NCBI RefSeq assembly: GCF_023921125.1
Contig: NZ_CP099466.1
Span: 2,852,001 to 2,916,000 of the forward strand
Source: Arthrobacter caoxuetaonis
GTDB lineage: Bacteria; Actinomycetota; Actinomycetes; Actinomycetales; Micrococcaceae
Length of the DNA stretch: 64,000 bases
Reading direction: 5' to 3'
A model generated the notes under the pieces. It saw only the letters and a list, made by a program, of their open reading frames with translations. It had not been told where the DNA came from and did not search any database. Positions 26,876 through 35,427 of this stretch are shown here, one piece after another. Both the position numbers and the translations under genes were made by a program. Numbering within the stretch: position 1 is the stretch's first letter; every line of letters begins with the position of its first letter.

Positions 26876-27732
26876 TGTGCCTCCCCGGATCCGAAGAGCA
26901 GTTCCGAGGCGTGGTCGTGCAGTGCATGGAACTCCGGGGTGCGCATCATGTCCGGGGTCCGGGGCCGGGGCAGGTCCACGCTGATGACTTCCTTGACCCG
27001 CCCGGGGCGCGGGCTCATGACCGCCACCGTGTCGGAGAGGAAGATCGCCTCGGAGATGCCGTGGGTAACCATCAGGGTGGTGGCGGGTTTCTCCGTCCAG
27101 ATGCGCAGCAGCTCCAGGTTCAGCCGCTGGCGGGTCATGTCATCCAGGGCACCGAAAGGCTCGTCCAGGAGAAGCACCGACGGTTTCAGGACCAGGGCCC
27201 GGGCGATCGAGACACGCTGCCGCATTCCGCCGGACAGCTGTGCCGGACGTGCTTTCTCGAATCCTTCCAGCCCCACGAGCCGGATCAGTTCCCGGATGTG
27301 GGCATCGTCAGCCGGCCGGCCGGAGACTTCAAGCGGCAGCCGGATGTTGGAGTAGACGCTGCGCCACGGCAGCAGGGCCGAATCCTGGAATGCAATCCCC
27401 AGTTCGTGCCCCCGGCGGAGGTCCTGGGGTGTCCTGCCGTCCACCATGACCTCCCCGGTGGTTGGTGTCTCCAGTCCGGCGAGGATGCGCAGGACAGTGG
27501 ACTTTCCGCAGCCCGAAGGTCCCAGCAGAGAGAGGAAAGAGCCCCGAGCCGTCTCCAGGTTGGTTTCCTCCAGTGCGGTGACGATGTTCCTCCCGGTGCG
27601 GAAGGTCTTGCCCAGGTTCTGCAGCTGGATGCCGCTGCCCGGGGCGGATGGTGCGCGCGCCTCCGGGCCCGGCGCGGCGGCATCAGTCGCAGACGGGGTG
27701 GCGGGGGCGGCTTCAGCGGCGTGCGCAGCCAT
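26872..27732 (-). CDS. ABC transporter ATP-binding protein (SsuB/TauB type)
   Basis: A 286-residue ATPase. Walker A is GPSGCGKST (71-79), the signature LSGGMRQR, Walker [10 protein letters not shown] and the switch His in VTHGISEA. The first 33 residues are Ala/Pro-rich and not part of the fold, so a later start is possible. It sits between the binding protein and the two permeases in one operon. The pattern fits nitrate/sulfonate/taurine or pyrimidine-precursor import. Confidence 0.9.
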   Translation of the reverse strand: MAAHAAEAAPATPSATDAAAPGPEARAPSAPGSGIQLQNLGKTFRTGRNIVTALEETNLETARGSFLSLLGPSGCGKSTVLRILAGLETPTTGEVMVDGRTPQDLRRGHELGIAFQDSALLPWRSVYSNIRLPLEVSGRPADDAHIRELIRLVGLEGFEKARPAQLSGGMRQRVSIARALVLKPSVLLLDEPFGALDDMTRQRLNLELLRIWTEKPATTLMVTHGISEAIFLSDTVAVMSPRPGRVKEVISVDLPRPRTPDMMRTPEFHALHDHASELLFGSGEAH

Positions 27733-28803
27733 CTACTTCAGCTCCGGGTTTTCTTCGTAGACCTCAGCGAGCAGGCTCAGGTCGAACACGTCTTCCTTGG
27801 CGAGGTCGTAACCAGCCAGCTTGAGGATGGCCAGGTTCTCCTCAATCAGCTCGTCGCTGATGGTAAACAGACCGTTGGCCTCGGTTTCCTCAGTGACAAC
27901 CAGCTTGGTGTTCTGCTCCTCGGCCTGCATCTTCTCCTTGGCAAGATCAAGGTTCAGATCCGCACCGTAAACCTCGACCGCAAGCCGGGCCGACTCGTCG
28001 GGATCGGCGACGGCGTCCTTCCAGCCGCGGAGCGTAGCAAGGAGGAATGCCTTGAGCTCATCTCGCCGGGTCTCGATGTTCTCATCCGTGGTCACGAAGC
28101 TCTCGGCGATGAAGGGCAGCCCGTTGTCCGCGAAAGGAAGGACAGCGGTCGTGTGCCCGGACAGCTCGAGCGTCAGGACCTCATTGGTGAGGTAGCCGAA
28201 GAAGCCGTCCACGTCGCCGTTGATCAGCGGCTGCGGGTCGTACTGCACCGGGACCTTCTCCAGCGAGGCCGGGTCGATCCCGTTGACCTCCATCAACGCG
28301 TCGAACAGGGTTTCGTTCACACCGGCCTGGACGCCGATGCGCTTGCCTTCCAGGTCCGCGGGGGCGGTGATGGGGTTGCCGTCCAGCGAGACAATCACGA
28401 ACGGATTCTTTTGGTATGTGGTGCCGATGATCTTCAGCGGTGCATCTTCCTCGACAATCACCGGTGCCACACCCATGGGGCTTGAGGTGCCCACCAGGGC
28501 TCCGCCGGAGAGGACCATTGTTTCGGACGAAGTTCCGCCCGGCCCGCCGGCAATGAGGTTCACTTCGCTGAAGCCGGCTTCGTCGTAGTACCCGTTGGCG
28601 TCGGCGAAGTACTCGCCGGCAAACTCGGCGTTCTTGATCCAGGACAGGTTGAGGTCAAGGGTCCCGTAATCGCCTTCGCCGGCACCGGCTTCTGCCTCGG
28701 AGCCTCCGCACGCAGTGACCAGCAGCAGGCTGGACACTGCCGCTGTGGCCGCGAGGATGCGGACAGCCGTGAGACGTTTTTGCAGGCGTGGGGTGATGGT
28801 CAT
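27733..28803 (-). CDS. NMT1/SsuA-like ABC substrate-binding lipoprotein
   Basis: A 356-residue lipoprotein that delivers substrate to the permeases. The lipobox LVTAC puts the acylated Cys at 32. The mature part opens with LSWIKNAEFAGEYFADANGYY, close to NMT1/THI5-like proteins that bind thiamine-pyrimidine, riboflavin or aromatic sulfonate compounds. No TPP, FMN or SAM riboswitch is visible upstream, so the ligand stays open. It is the first gene of the operon, and its stop abuts the ATPase start. TAGGCT near 28846-28851 on the minus strand is a likely -10. Confidence 0.87.
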   Translation of the reverse strand: MTITPRLQKRLTAVRILAATAAVSSLLLVTACGGSEAEAGAGEGDYGTLDLNLSWIKNAEFAGEYFADANGYYDEAGFSEVNLIAGGPGGTSSETMVLSGGALVGTSSPMGVAPVIVEEDAPLKIIGTTYQKNPFVIVSLDGNPITAPADLEGKRIGVQAGVNETLFDALMEVNGIDPASLEKVPVQYDPQPLINGDVDGFFGYLTNEVLTLELSGHTTAVLPFADNGLPFIAESFVTTDENIETRRDELKAFLLATLRGWKDAVADPDESARLAVEVYGADLNLDLAKEKMQAEEQNTKLVVTEETEANGLFTISDELIEENLAILKLAGYDLAKEDVFDLSLLAEVYEENPELK

Positions 28804-28942
28804 GGGTACCGGGCTTTCCGTAGGTGCGGGTGATAACCACTGAGCCTAGGAAGGGATTGTTTCTACGGTCGGCCAGCCGGGTTACGTTGCTGTAAACGGG
28901 CGGTTACCCAGAGGGTCCGGGCTTGAAGAACCGCACACACAA

Positions 28943-28980
28943 AAGGGCCCGCCGCAACACGTTGGCTGCGGCGGGCCCTT
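28943..28980 (-). terminator. terC intrinsic terminator
   Basis: AAGGGCCCGCCGCA (28943-28956) pairs perfectly with 28967-28980. The minus strand continues with T residues. It lies 15 bases past terC. Confidence 0.85.
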
Positions 28981-28995
28981 AGGCGGGGATGCCGG

Positions 28996-30183
28996 TTACT
29001 TGCTGGTGAACCGGGAATGTTCCTCATGCGCGCGGGCGACCTCGGCGCGGATGTCCTCGATGTCCTTGACCTTGTCGCGGTATTTCTTGTCCATCTGCAG
29101 GATCTGCTTCTCCTCTTCGCAGAGGGCACGGTAGATGCGCTCACGCTCGGACTCGTCAGAGGTGTAGGAGAGGTCCAGGTAGTCGACGGCGTGGCGGCGT
29201 GCGTTGTTCACGGCAGTCTGCGCCTTGCCCGCGGGGCTGACCAGCGACGCAATGACAGTGACGGCCAGGACGCCGATGATGACGCTCAGCGACAGGCCCG
29301 TGCTGATCTCGACGACCGAGACGTGTTCGCCGTTGTTGATGAACCACAGTGTGTTCTCGTGCAGCGCGTGCAGTACCAGCTTCACACCGATGAAGGCAAG
29401 GATCGCGGCCAGGCCGTAGGAGAGGTAGATCAGGCGGTCCAGCAGGCCGTCGATCAGGAAGTAGAGCTGGCGCAGCCCCATCAGGGAGAAGGCAGTGGCG
29501 GTGAAGACGATAAAGGTGTTCTGCGTCAGGCCGAAGATGGCCGGAATGGAGTCCAGCGCGAAGAGGATGTCCGTTCCGCCGATGGCCACCATCACCAGCA
29601 GCATCGGGGTGAGGACCTTCTTGCCGTTCTCGACCGTCATCAGCTTGTCGCCGTCGTAGTGGTCGGTGGTCGGCAGCACGCGCTTGGCAATCCGGATGAT
29701 GAAGTTGTTCGCTTCATCCTTCTCACTGTCTTCGGGCTTAAGCAGGTTGCCCGCGGTGATCAGCAGGATCAGGCCGAAGAGGTAGAAGACCCAGGAGAAG
29801 GAGTTGATCAGGGCCGCGCCCAGGAAGATGAATCCGGTCCGGGCAATCAGGGCGAAGACAATGCCGAAGAGCAGCACCTTCTGCTGGTCCTCCCGGGGCA
29901 CCCGGAAGGAGGCCATGATGATCAGGAAGACAAAGAGGTTGTCCACGGAGAGGGCCTTCTCCGTGATGTAGCCGGCGAAGTACTCACCGCCCATGGTGAC
30001 CCCGCCGAAGACCAGCACCAGGATGCCGAAAACAATGGCCAGGCCCACGTAGATGGAGGACCAGACGGCCGCTTCCTTGAGCGTGGGGATATGGGCCTTG
30101 CGGATGTGGAAGAAGTAATCGAAGGCCAGCAGGCCGAGGATGACGACGATCGTCACGCCCCAGATGAGGGGGGAAACAGTCAT
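28996..30183 (-). CDS. terC: TerC-family membrane protein (putative Mn exporter)
   Basis: A 395-residue integral membrane protein with about nine segments. The two acidic membrane motifs are SVDNLFVFLIIMASFRVP and GGTDILFALDSIPAIFG, diagnostic of the TerC/Alx group, whose members are implicated in manganese efflux and protein metalation. The last 60 or so residues are charged and helical in the cytoplasm. The ATG at 30183 gives MTVSPLIWG; a longer start would run into the riboswitch closing stem. Regulation by the upstream yybP-ykoY element is expected. Confidence 0.92.
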   Translation of the reverse strand: MTVSPLIWGVTIVVILGLLAFDYFFHIRKAHIPTLKEAAVWSSIYVGLAIVFGILVLVFGGVTMGGEYFAGYITEKALSVDNLFVFLIIMASFRVPREDQQKVLLFGIVFALIARTGFIFLGAALINSFSWVFYLFGLILLITAGNLLKPEDSEKDEANNFIIRIAKRVLPTTDHYDGDKLMTVENGKKVLTPMLLVMVAIGGTDILFALDSIPAIFGLTQNTFIVFTATAFSLMGLRQLYFLIDGLLDRLIYLSYGLAAILAFIGVKLVLHALHENTLWFINNGEHVSVVEISTGLSLSVIIGVLAVTVIASLVSPAGKAQTAVNNARRHAVDYLDLSYTSDESERERIYRALCEEEKQILQMDKKYRDKVKDIEDIRAEVARAHEEHSRFTSK

Positions 30184-30197
30184 GGAGTCTCTGCTTT

Positions 30198-30317
30198 CGT
30201 AGGGTACGCCAAGGGACCGCAAGTCTCTCCGGCAGTTTGTGGCTGCCCGCTGGTCCCGGCCGGGCGTCGGTGCCCCACGTGTTGACGAGATTCAGCGTGG
30301 GTGGATACTCCCCTACG
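30198..30317 (-). ncRNA. yybP-ykoY manganese riboswitch
   Basis: Read on the minus strand, closing stem CGTAGGG (30311-30317) pairs with CCCTACG (30198-30204). Just inside the 5' strand is the conserved GGGGAGTA loop. The other conserved segment, CTCGTCAACACGTGGGG, is at about 30273-30289. These are the two metal-site loops of the yybP-ykoY class. Its 3' edge is 14 bases before the terC ATG, so Mn could control translation or antitermination. TAAAGT at 30326-30331 is a fitting -10. Confidence 0.85.
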
Positions 30318-30365
30318 AACGGTCCACTTTACCCGAAGCCCGGGCCCGGCGGCGACGTCCACCAC

Positions 30366-31058
30366 TCAGGCCCCCGGACCGTTCACGGAACCGGACCCGG
30401 GCAGGGGGCCGGAGCTGGGCAGGGGGCCGGACCCGGGCAGGGGGCCGGAGCTGGGCAGGGGCCTCTTGAGCAGGATCAGGTCCGCCGGGGTGTCTATGTC
30501 CAGACCGTCGGGCTCGCTGCCGCACTCCACCAGATCCACCAGACCCGGGTGGGCGGCCAGGAACGTCCGGGCTCCGGCGTCTCCCCGCGCACCGGCAGCA
30601 GCGGCCCGGGCCAGCTGCGGTGCGAACAGCACGGGATGGCCTCGTTTGAGTCCCCCGTTTTCCAGCCGGTATCCCGCGCAGGAGACCCGTGCAGGTGCTC
30701 CGCGGGAAATCAGGCGGGCCACGGTCTGCACGCTCAGCCCGGGCTGGTCCGAAAGCGCGACGAGGACCGGTTCCTCGGGCGCCAGCCGCAGCGCCTCCGC
30801 CGTGCCGGCCCGGAAAGACGAACCCATGCCGGTTTCCCAGTCCGGGTTCGTCAGGACATGGGCACCGGAGAGGTTGGCCGTGGCCCGGACCCGCCGCGAT
30901 TCGGCCCCAAGAACCACGATGACGCGCGAACAGCCGCCTCCCGCCAGCACACCGGCAAGATGCTCGATGAGGGGAGCACCGTTAAACGGCAGCAATGCCT
31001 TGGGGCCCAGCCCCAGGCGGGTTCCGCTCCCTGCCGCCAGGAGAACCGCACTAACCAT
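30366..31058 (-). CDS. MobA/MocA-like nucleotidyltransferase
   Basis: A 230-residue NTP transferase of the molybdopterin cytidylyl/guanylyltransferase type. The P-loop-like LAAGSGTRLG is at 7-16, then the metal-binding region SDQPGL, GHPVLF and a final DIDTPADL. Such proteins attach CMP or GMP to molybdopterin, or activate sugars; no molybdenum enzyme is in the window to decide. The last 30 residues carry a Leu-Pro-Ser/Gly-Ser-Gly-Pro repeat outside the catalytic fold. Confidence 0.8.
   Translation of the reverse strand: MVSAVLLAAGSGTRLGLGPKALLPFNGAPLIEHLAGVLAGGGCSRVIVVLGAESRRVRATANLSGAHVLTNPDWETGMGSSFRAGTAEALRLAPEEPVLVALSDQPGLSVQTVARLISRGAPARVSCAGYRLENGGLKRGHPVLFAPQLARAAAAGARGDAGARTFLAAHPGLVDLVECGSEPDGLDIDTPADLILLKRPLPSSGPLPGSGPLPSSGPLPGSGSVNGPGA
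30398..30464. repeat. 18-bp tandem repeat coding a hexapeptide tail
   Basis: Units of the form CAGGGGGCCGGA followed by GCTGGG or CCCGGG alternate about four times. On the minus strand they encode LPSSGP and LPGSGP in turn at the C-terminus of the nucleotidyltransferase. Unit length is a multiple of three, so copy changes keep the frame. Confidence 0.8.
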
Positions 31059-31095
31059 GTCCCGAACACAAACACACCGGATGCCTTAACCACAA

Positions 31096-31125
31096 CTGCC
31101 GCACGCGGATGAACCTGTGCGGCAG
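31096..31125 (-). terminator. hairpin after DUF4193 gene
   Basis: CTGCCGCAC (31096-31104) pairs perfectly with 31117-31125 around a 12-base loop, 50 bases past the stop of the DUF4193 gene. No strong T-run. Confidence 0.6.
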
Positions 31126-31174
31126 CTGCATGGGGCCGCGGCGGACGCCTGCCGGCCGGGCGGACTCAGCGGAT

Positions 31175-31474
31175 TCAGCCCTCGCAGTCCTTGCAGTACT
31201 TCGTGCCGTTCTTCTCCAGCGCGAACTGGGAGCGGTGGCGTACCAGGAAGCAGGAACCGCAGGTGAATTCGTCCTCCTGGGCGGGCACTACCCGGACCAG
31301 GAGCTCTTCGCCGGAGAGGTCGGCCCCTGGCAGCTCGAAGGCTTCGGCAGCCTCGGATTCGTCGACGTCAACCACGGCAGACTGCTTGTCGACCCGCCGG
31401 GTTTGGAGCTCCTCAATGGACGCAGTCCCGGTGTCCTCTTCAGTCTTGCGTGGTGCGTCATAATCCGTAGCCAT
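31175..31474 (-). CDS. DUF4193 zinc-ribbon protein
   Basis: A 99-residue conserved actinobacterial protein of unknown function. The N-terminal half is acidic and disordered-looking. The C-terminal half has four cysteines, FTCGSCFLV and YCKDCEG, forming a likely zinc ribbon. The ATG at 31474 (MATDYDAP) fits the family start. TATATT upstream near 31569 on the minus strand is a possible -10. Confidence 0.85.
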   Translation of the reverse strand: MATDYDAPRKTEEDTGTASIEELQTRRVDKQSAVVDVDESEAAEAFELPGADLSGEELLVRVVPAQEDEFTCGSCFLVRHRSQFALEKNGTKYCKDCEG

Positions 31475-31649
31475 ATCCAGGCTCACTCTCCAATGCGTGG
31501 TGGGTGGGGTCGATCCAAGCAACCCGATGGTAACCGGTACCCCCGGTGCTGGAGGTGCACCAGTGCAATATACGCGACACATTGCGCTCTTCGCGCAAAC
31601 GCGGACGCATCCGGGGTCCAGCCGCGGAGATGACCGATGACCCGGGACA

Positions 31650-31688
31650 GCACTATGCCCGCCCCGGATTCCGGGACGGGCATAGTGC
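31650..31688. terminator. hairpin between YtxH-like and DUF4193 genes
   Basis: GCACTATGCCCG (31650-31661) pairs perfectly with 31677-31688, with further inner CCC/GGG pairing. It probably ends the YtxH-like transcript on the minus strand. No T-run is present. Confidence 0.65.
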
Positions 31689-31723
31689 GTTAAGCCTGCC
31701 TGGCAGCAGCCAGGTCCAGCAGG

Positions 31724-32125
31724 CTACTGTCCGTCAGGCTGGGGACGTGCCGGATTCATGGTGGACCCGCCGCCGGAGGTGTGCGAATGGTCCGCCGGGT
31801 TCGACGTGCCCGCCACGGGGGACGCTCCGCCGCCGTTTGAGCTGCCGGAGCCCGACCCGCTGCCGCTCCCGCTGCCGGACTTGCCGGCCATGTTGTCCTT
31901 GGCCCCGGAGGCTGCATCCTTGGCTGAGGATGCAGCGTCCTTGGTCACCGAGGAAACCTTTTCCTGGATTCCCGGGGCCTTCTGCTTTGCCCAGTCGGTG
32001 CCCTGGCTCACTTTGTCCTGCACCTTGGGATCGTTCCACAGCGACTTGAGCTTCTCCCGGCCTGCCTGGGAACCAATCAGGTATCCCACGCCGATTCCTG
32101 CCAGGAAAGTCATCTTCTTAACCAT
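31724..32125 (-). CDS. YtxH-like small membrane-associated protein
   Basis: A 133-residue protein. Residues 5-20 (FLAGIGVGYLIGSQAG) form a short glycine-zipper-like hydrophobic segment, followed by REKLKSLWNDPKVQDK, common in this actinobacterial YtxH-like group. Ala/Lys-rich helical repeats (KDAASSAKDAASGAKD) come next, then a low-complexity Gly-Ser run and a Pro/His tail. Function unknown, possibly stress- or envelope-related. GAGGAG sits 4 bases before the ATG at 32125, which decides the start against one four codons upstream. Confidence 0.72.
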   Translation of the reverse strand: MVKKMTFLAGIGVGYLIGSQAGREKLKSLWNDPKVQDKVSQGTDWAKQKAPGIQEKVSSVTKDAASSAKDAASGAKDNMAGKSGSGSGSGSGSGSSNGGGASPVAGTSNPADHSHTSGGGSTMNPARPQPDGQ

Positions 32126-32178
32126 GGTGCTCCTCATTCCCGCCCCGTCCGAGGCATCATGATGTACCGGTTCTCCCG

Positions 32179-32196
32179 GCGGCGGAAACCCGCCGC
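32179..32196 (-). terminator. short GC hairpin after the adh operon
   Basis: GCGGCGG (32179-32185) and CCGCCGC (32190-32196) pair around AAAC, 37 bases beyond the DUF779 stop. The stem is short and no T-run follows. Confidence 0.45.
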
Positions 32197-32232
32197 AAGG
32201 AATTAAACAGCAACCTTACTACCTGTTTCCCG

Positions 32233-32634
32233 TCAGGGCACATCCAACAGCCGCGACCGGATCAGGAACCGCTTCCCCTCCGGTGCCTCGACGGAAAAAC
32301 CGCTTCCCCGTCCGGCAACGACGTCGACGGTCAGGTGGGTGTGCTTCCAGTACTCAAACTGTTCAGCCGACATCCAGAACCCGATCTCTCCGCCGTCGAG
32401 GTTGAAGGTGCCGAGCAGCACGTCCGCATCTGAAGTAATGAAGTCCCCTTCGGGGTAACACATGGGTGAGGAACCGTCGCAGCACCCGCCGGACTGGTGG
32501 AACATCAGCGGCCCGTGCTGCTCCCTGAGCAATCTCAGCAGGTCCCTCGCCGCCGCTGTCAGCCCTACCCGGGAAGAGGTTTCCCCGGGCAGGGCCGGCG
32601 CGGCGTCCAGGACGGCGCCCCGTACCGGTTCCAT
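32233..32634 (-). CDS. DUF779 protein of the aldehyde dehydrogenase operon
   Basis: A 133-residue protein with the DUF779 core: FHQSGGCCDGSSPMCYP (Cys pair plus a third Cys), then DVLLGT and IGFWMSAEQFEYWKHTH. The cysteines may bind a metal. DUF779 genes habitually accompany aldehyde and alcohol dehydrogenases, as here, but the role is unknown. Its ATG shares one base with the adh stop (TGATG), so it is translationally coupled. Confidence 0.87.
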   Translation of the reverse strand: MEPVRGAVLDAAPALPGETSSRVGLTAAARDLLRLLREQHGPLMFHQSGGCCDGSSPMCYPEGDFITSDADVLLGTFNLDGGEIGFWMSAEQFEYWKHTHLTVDVVAGRGSGFSVEAPEGKRFLIRSRLLDVP

Positions 32635-33653
32635 CAGTACTGGACCACTACCCGTCCGTCGATCCGGCCGGCAGCCAGTTCGTCGAGCACATCATTGATG
32701 TCCTCCAGCGGACGCGTGGTGATTCGCGGGTGGATCAAGCCGCGGTCGTAGAAGTCCAGGGCTTCAACCATGTCCTGGCGCGTGCCTACGATCGAACCGC
32801 GGATGGTCAGGCCCTTGAGCACGATGTCGAAGATAGGAGCAGGGAAATCCCCCGGGGGCAGCCCGTTGAACACGATCGTTCCGCCCCGCCGGGTCATTCC
32901 GATCGCCTGGCCGAACGCGGAGGGATGCACTGCAGTAACCAGCACGGCGTGCGCTCCCCCGGTCTGCGCCTGGACGGCTTCCACCGGATCCCCGTCCAAC
33001 GCGTTGACGGTCACTTCGGCACCGAGCTCGCGGGCCAGGGCCAGCTTGTCTTCGGCGATGTCGACGGCGGCAACCCGCAGCCCCATGGCCTTGGCATACT
33101 GCACGGCAATGTGCCCCAGCCCGCCGATGCCGGAAATCACCACCCACTGTCCCGGACGCGCTTCGGTCATCTTCAGGCCCTTGTAGACCGTGACGCCGGC
33201 ACAGAGCACCGGAGCGATCTCCACCGGATCCGCTCCGTCCGGGATATGTGCAGCGAACTTGGCGTCCACCAGCATGTATTCCCCGAAGGACCCGTTGACG
33301 CTGTAGCCGCCGTTCTGCTGCGCCTCGCACAGCGTTTCCCATCCGGTTCGGCAGTACTCACAGACACCGCAGGCGGACCAGAGCCAGGCGTTGCCGACCA
33401 TGTCCCCTTCCTGGAGTTCCATGACGCCCTCTCCCACCGACACCACGCGGCCCACACCCTCATGGCCGGGAATGAACGGCGGGGTGGGTTTCACCGGCCA
33501 GTCTCCCTGCGCGGCATGCAGGTCCGTGTGGCAGACGCCCGTGGATATGAGCTTGACCAGGACCTCTCCCGGCCCCGGACTGGGAATTTCTGTTTCGCCC
33601 ACGGTGAGCGGTTCACCCAGGGCGTTTACGACCGCGGCCTTCATATGTTCCAT
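32634..33653 (-). CDS. adhP: zinc-dependent alcohol dehydrogenase (AdhP type)
   Basis: A 339-residue NAD-dependent medium-chain enzyme. Catalytic zinc ligands are in GVCHTDLHAAQGDWP and GHEGVGRV, structural zinc cysteines in CGVCEYCRTGWETLC, and the cofactor fold in GIGGLGHIAVQYA. Length and motifs match ethanol-active AdhP/AdhA. It lies 58 bp downstream of the aldehyde dehydrogenase on the same strand. Together they oxidise ethanol or a similar primary alcohol to the acid. Confidence 0.92.
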   Translation of the reverse strand: MEHMKAAVVNALGEPLTVGETEIPSPGPGEVLVKLISTGVCHTDLHAAQGDWPVKPTPPFIPGHEGVGRVVSVGEGVMELQEGDMVGNAWLWSACGVCEYCRTGWETLCEAQQNGGYSVNGSFGEYMLVDAKFAAHIPDGADPVEIAPVLCAGVTVYKGLKMTEARPGQWVVISGIGGLGHIAVQYAKAMGLRVAAVDIAEDKLALARELGAEVTVNALDGDPVEAVQAQTGGAHAVLVTAVHPSAFGQAIGMTRRGGTIVFNGLPPGDFPAPIFDIVLKGLTIRGSIVGTRQDMVEALDFYDRGLIHPRITTRPLEDINDVLDELAAGRIDGRVVVQY

Positions 33654-33711
33654 GACGATCTCCTTTAGTGGGGGCTGCTGTTTGCGGGACTGGCAGGTGG
33701 AACCGGAGTGG

Positions 33712-35235
33712 CTAGAAGAAGCCCTGCTTGGATTCGGCGTAGCTGACCAGCAGGTTCTTGGTCTGCTGGTAGTGGTCCAGCATCATGGCGTGATTCTCGC
33801 GTCCGATGCCGGAGGACTTGTACCCGCCGAAGGCCGCATGCGCGGGGTACGCGTGGTAGTTGTTCACCCAGACACGTCCGGCCTGGATGTCACGGCCGGC
33901 ACGGTAAGCGGTGTTGCCGTTCCGGGACCAGACGCCTGCACCCAGACCGTAAAGGGTGTCGTTGGCGATCGCCATGGCCTCACCGTAATCAGAGAACCGC
34001 GTCACCGACACCACCGGGCCGAAGATCTCCTCCTGGAAGATGCGCATATTGTTGGTGCCCTCAAAAACGGTCGGCTCAACGTAGTAGCCGCCGGCCAGAT
34101 CGCCGTCGAGCATGTTGCGCTTGCCTCCGGCGAGGACCTTGGCACCTTCCTGCCCGGCGATGTCCATGTAGGAGAGGATCTTCTCCAGCTGGTCGTTGGA
34201 GGCCTGGGCACCCACCATGGTGTTGGTGTCCAGCGGGTTTCCCTGGATCATCTGTGCGGTCCGGGCCAGCGCGTCGTTCATGAAGCTGTCATAGACGGAC
34301 TCCTGCACGAGGGCCCGGGAAGGACAGGTGCAGACCTCGCCCTGGTTAAGGGCGAACATGTTGAAGCCCTCCAGCGCCTTGTCGTAGAAGGCATCGTCCT
34401 GCGCGGCCACGTCGGCAAAGAAGATATTGGGGCTCTTTCCGCCGAGCTCCAGGGTGACCGGAATCAGGTTCTGGCTGGCGTACTGCATGATCAGGCGTCC
34501 GGTGGTGGTCTCACCGGTGAAGGCGATCTTCCGGATCCGCTTGGATGAGGCCAGCGGTTTTCCGGCTTCAACGCCGAAGCCGTTGACGATGTTCAGCACG
34601 CCGGCGGGCAGCAGGTCCGCGATCAGTTCCGCCAGCACCAGGATCGAGGCGGGGGTCTGCTCTGCGGGCTTGAGCACAACGGCGTTGCCGGCTGCGAGCG
34701 CCGGAGCCAGCTTCCAGGTGGCCATGAGGATGGGGAAGTTCCAGGGGATGATCTGTCCCACGACGCCGAGCGGCTCATGGAAGTGGTACGCAGTGGTGTT
34801 GTCGTCAATCTGGGACAGTGTGCCTTCCTGGGCGCGGATGGCACCGGCGAAGTACCGGAAGTGATCCATTGCCAGCGGCATGTCGGCGGCGAGGGTCTCG
34901 CGAACGGGCTTGCCGTTGTCCCAGGTCTCGGCGACGGCCAGCATCTCGAGGTTCTCTTCGATCCGGTCGGCAATCCGGTTCAGGATGTTGGCCCTTTCGG
35001 CCACTGACGTCTTACCCCAGGCCGGTGCTGCCTTGTGGGCCGCGTCCAGGGCCAGGTCAATGTCCTCGGAGGTGCCGCGGGCTACCTCGCAGAAGACCTT
35101 GCCGGTCACGGGCGATACGTTCTCGAAGTAGCCTCCCTTGACGGGGGCCACCCATTCTCCGCCAATCCAGTTCTCATACCGCGGTTTGAAAGAAACCAGT
35201 GAGTCATTCTGGCCTGGCTGCGCGTAAACGGTCAT
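33712..35235 (-). CDS. NAD-dependent aldehyde dehydrogenase (ExaC/AldA type)
   Basis: A 507-residue enzyme, complete. Asn166 (PWNFP) stabilises the intermediate, Glu263 in LELGGKSPN is the general base, and the nucleophile is Cys302 in QGEVCTCPS. The GEVCTCPSR context is typical of acetaldehyde dehydrogenases linked to alcohol oxidation. It is first in an operon with adhP and the DUF779 gene. MTVYAQPG is taken as the start; six codons further upstream is possible. A likely operator lies 32 bases upstream. Confidence 0.93.
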   Translation of the reverse strand: MTVYAQPGQNDSLVSFKPRYENWIGGEWVAPVKGGYFENVSPVTGKVFCEVARGTSEDIDLALDAAHKAAPAWGKTSVAERANILNRIADRIEENLEMLAVAETWDNGKPVRETLAADMPLAMDHFRYFAGAIRAQEGTLSQIDDNTTAYHFHEPLGVVGQIIPWNFPILMATWKLAPALAAGNAVVLKPAEQTPASILVLAELIADLLPAGVLNIVNGFGVEAGKPLASSKRIRKIAFTGETTTGRLIMQYASQNLIPVTLELGGKSPNIFFADVAAQDDAFYDKALEGFNMFALNQGEVCTCPSRALVQESVYDSFMNDALARTAQMIQGNPLDTNTMVGAQASNDQLEKILSYMDIAGQEGAKVLAGGKRNMLDGDLAGGYYVEPTVFEGTNNMRIFQEEIFGPVVSVTRFSDYGEAMAIANDTLYGLGAGVWSRNGNTAYRAGRDIQAGRVWVNNYHAYPAHAAFGGYKSSGIGRENHAMMLDHYQQTKNLLVSYAESKQGFF

Positions 35236-35266
35236 GACTTGTCTGCTCCTCATTTTGAGCGTTGGT

Positions 35267-35305
35267 ACACGACCTCTGTGTCGTGTTCCGTCGATGACCC
35301 GAACA
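35267..35305. promoter_or_regulatory. inverted repeats upstream of the aldehyde dehydrogenase
   Basis: ACACGAC (35267-35273) and GTCGTGT (35280-35286) form a perfect inverted repeat with 6 bases between. Overlapping it, TGTTC (35284-35288) and GAACA (35301-35305) form another with 12 bases between. They lie between the aldehyde dehydrogenase start and the divergent exporter and may bind the GAF-type regulator. Confidence 0.45.
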
Positions 35306-35427
35306 GTACGCAGGCGGACGTAGCATCTGCGTAGCAGGCGGGTTTGCGCACCGTCTGGCGGGTTTCGACAGACAGGATTATGGTTACCTAGGGCAATTTC
35401 TCACTGATCGAGATATAAGGACAGCTA

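Noticed and set aside
28804..28940. Possible TPP riboswitch before the NMT1-like binding protein
   Set aside because: The conserved CTGAGA and related TPP segments are not present.
26731..30285. Long plus-strand open frames opposite the ABC operon and terC
   Set aside because: Composition is that of antisense shadows; the minus-strand genes are complete with clear motifs.
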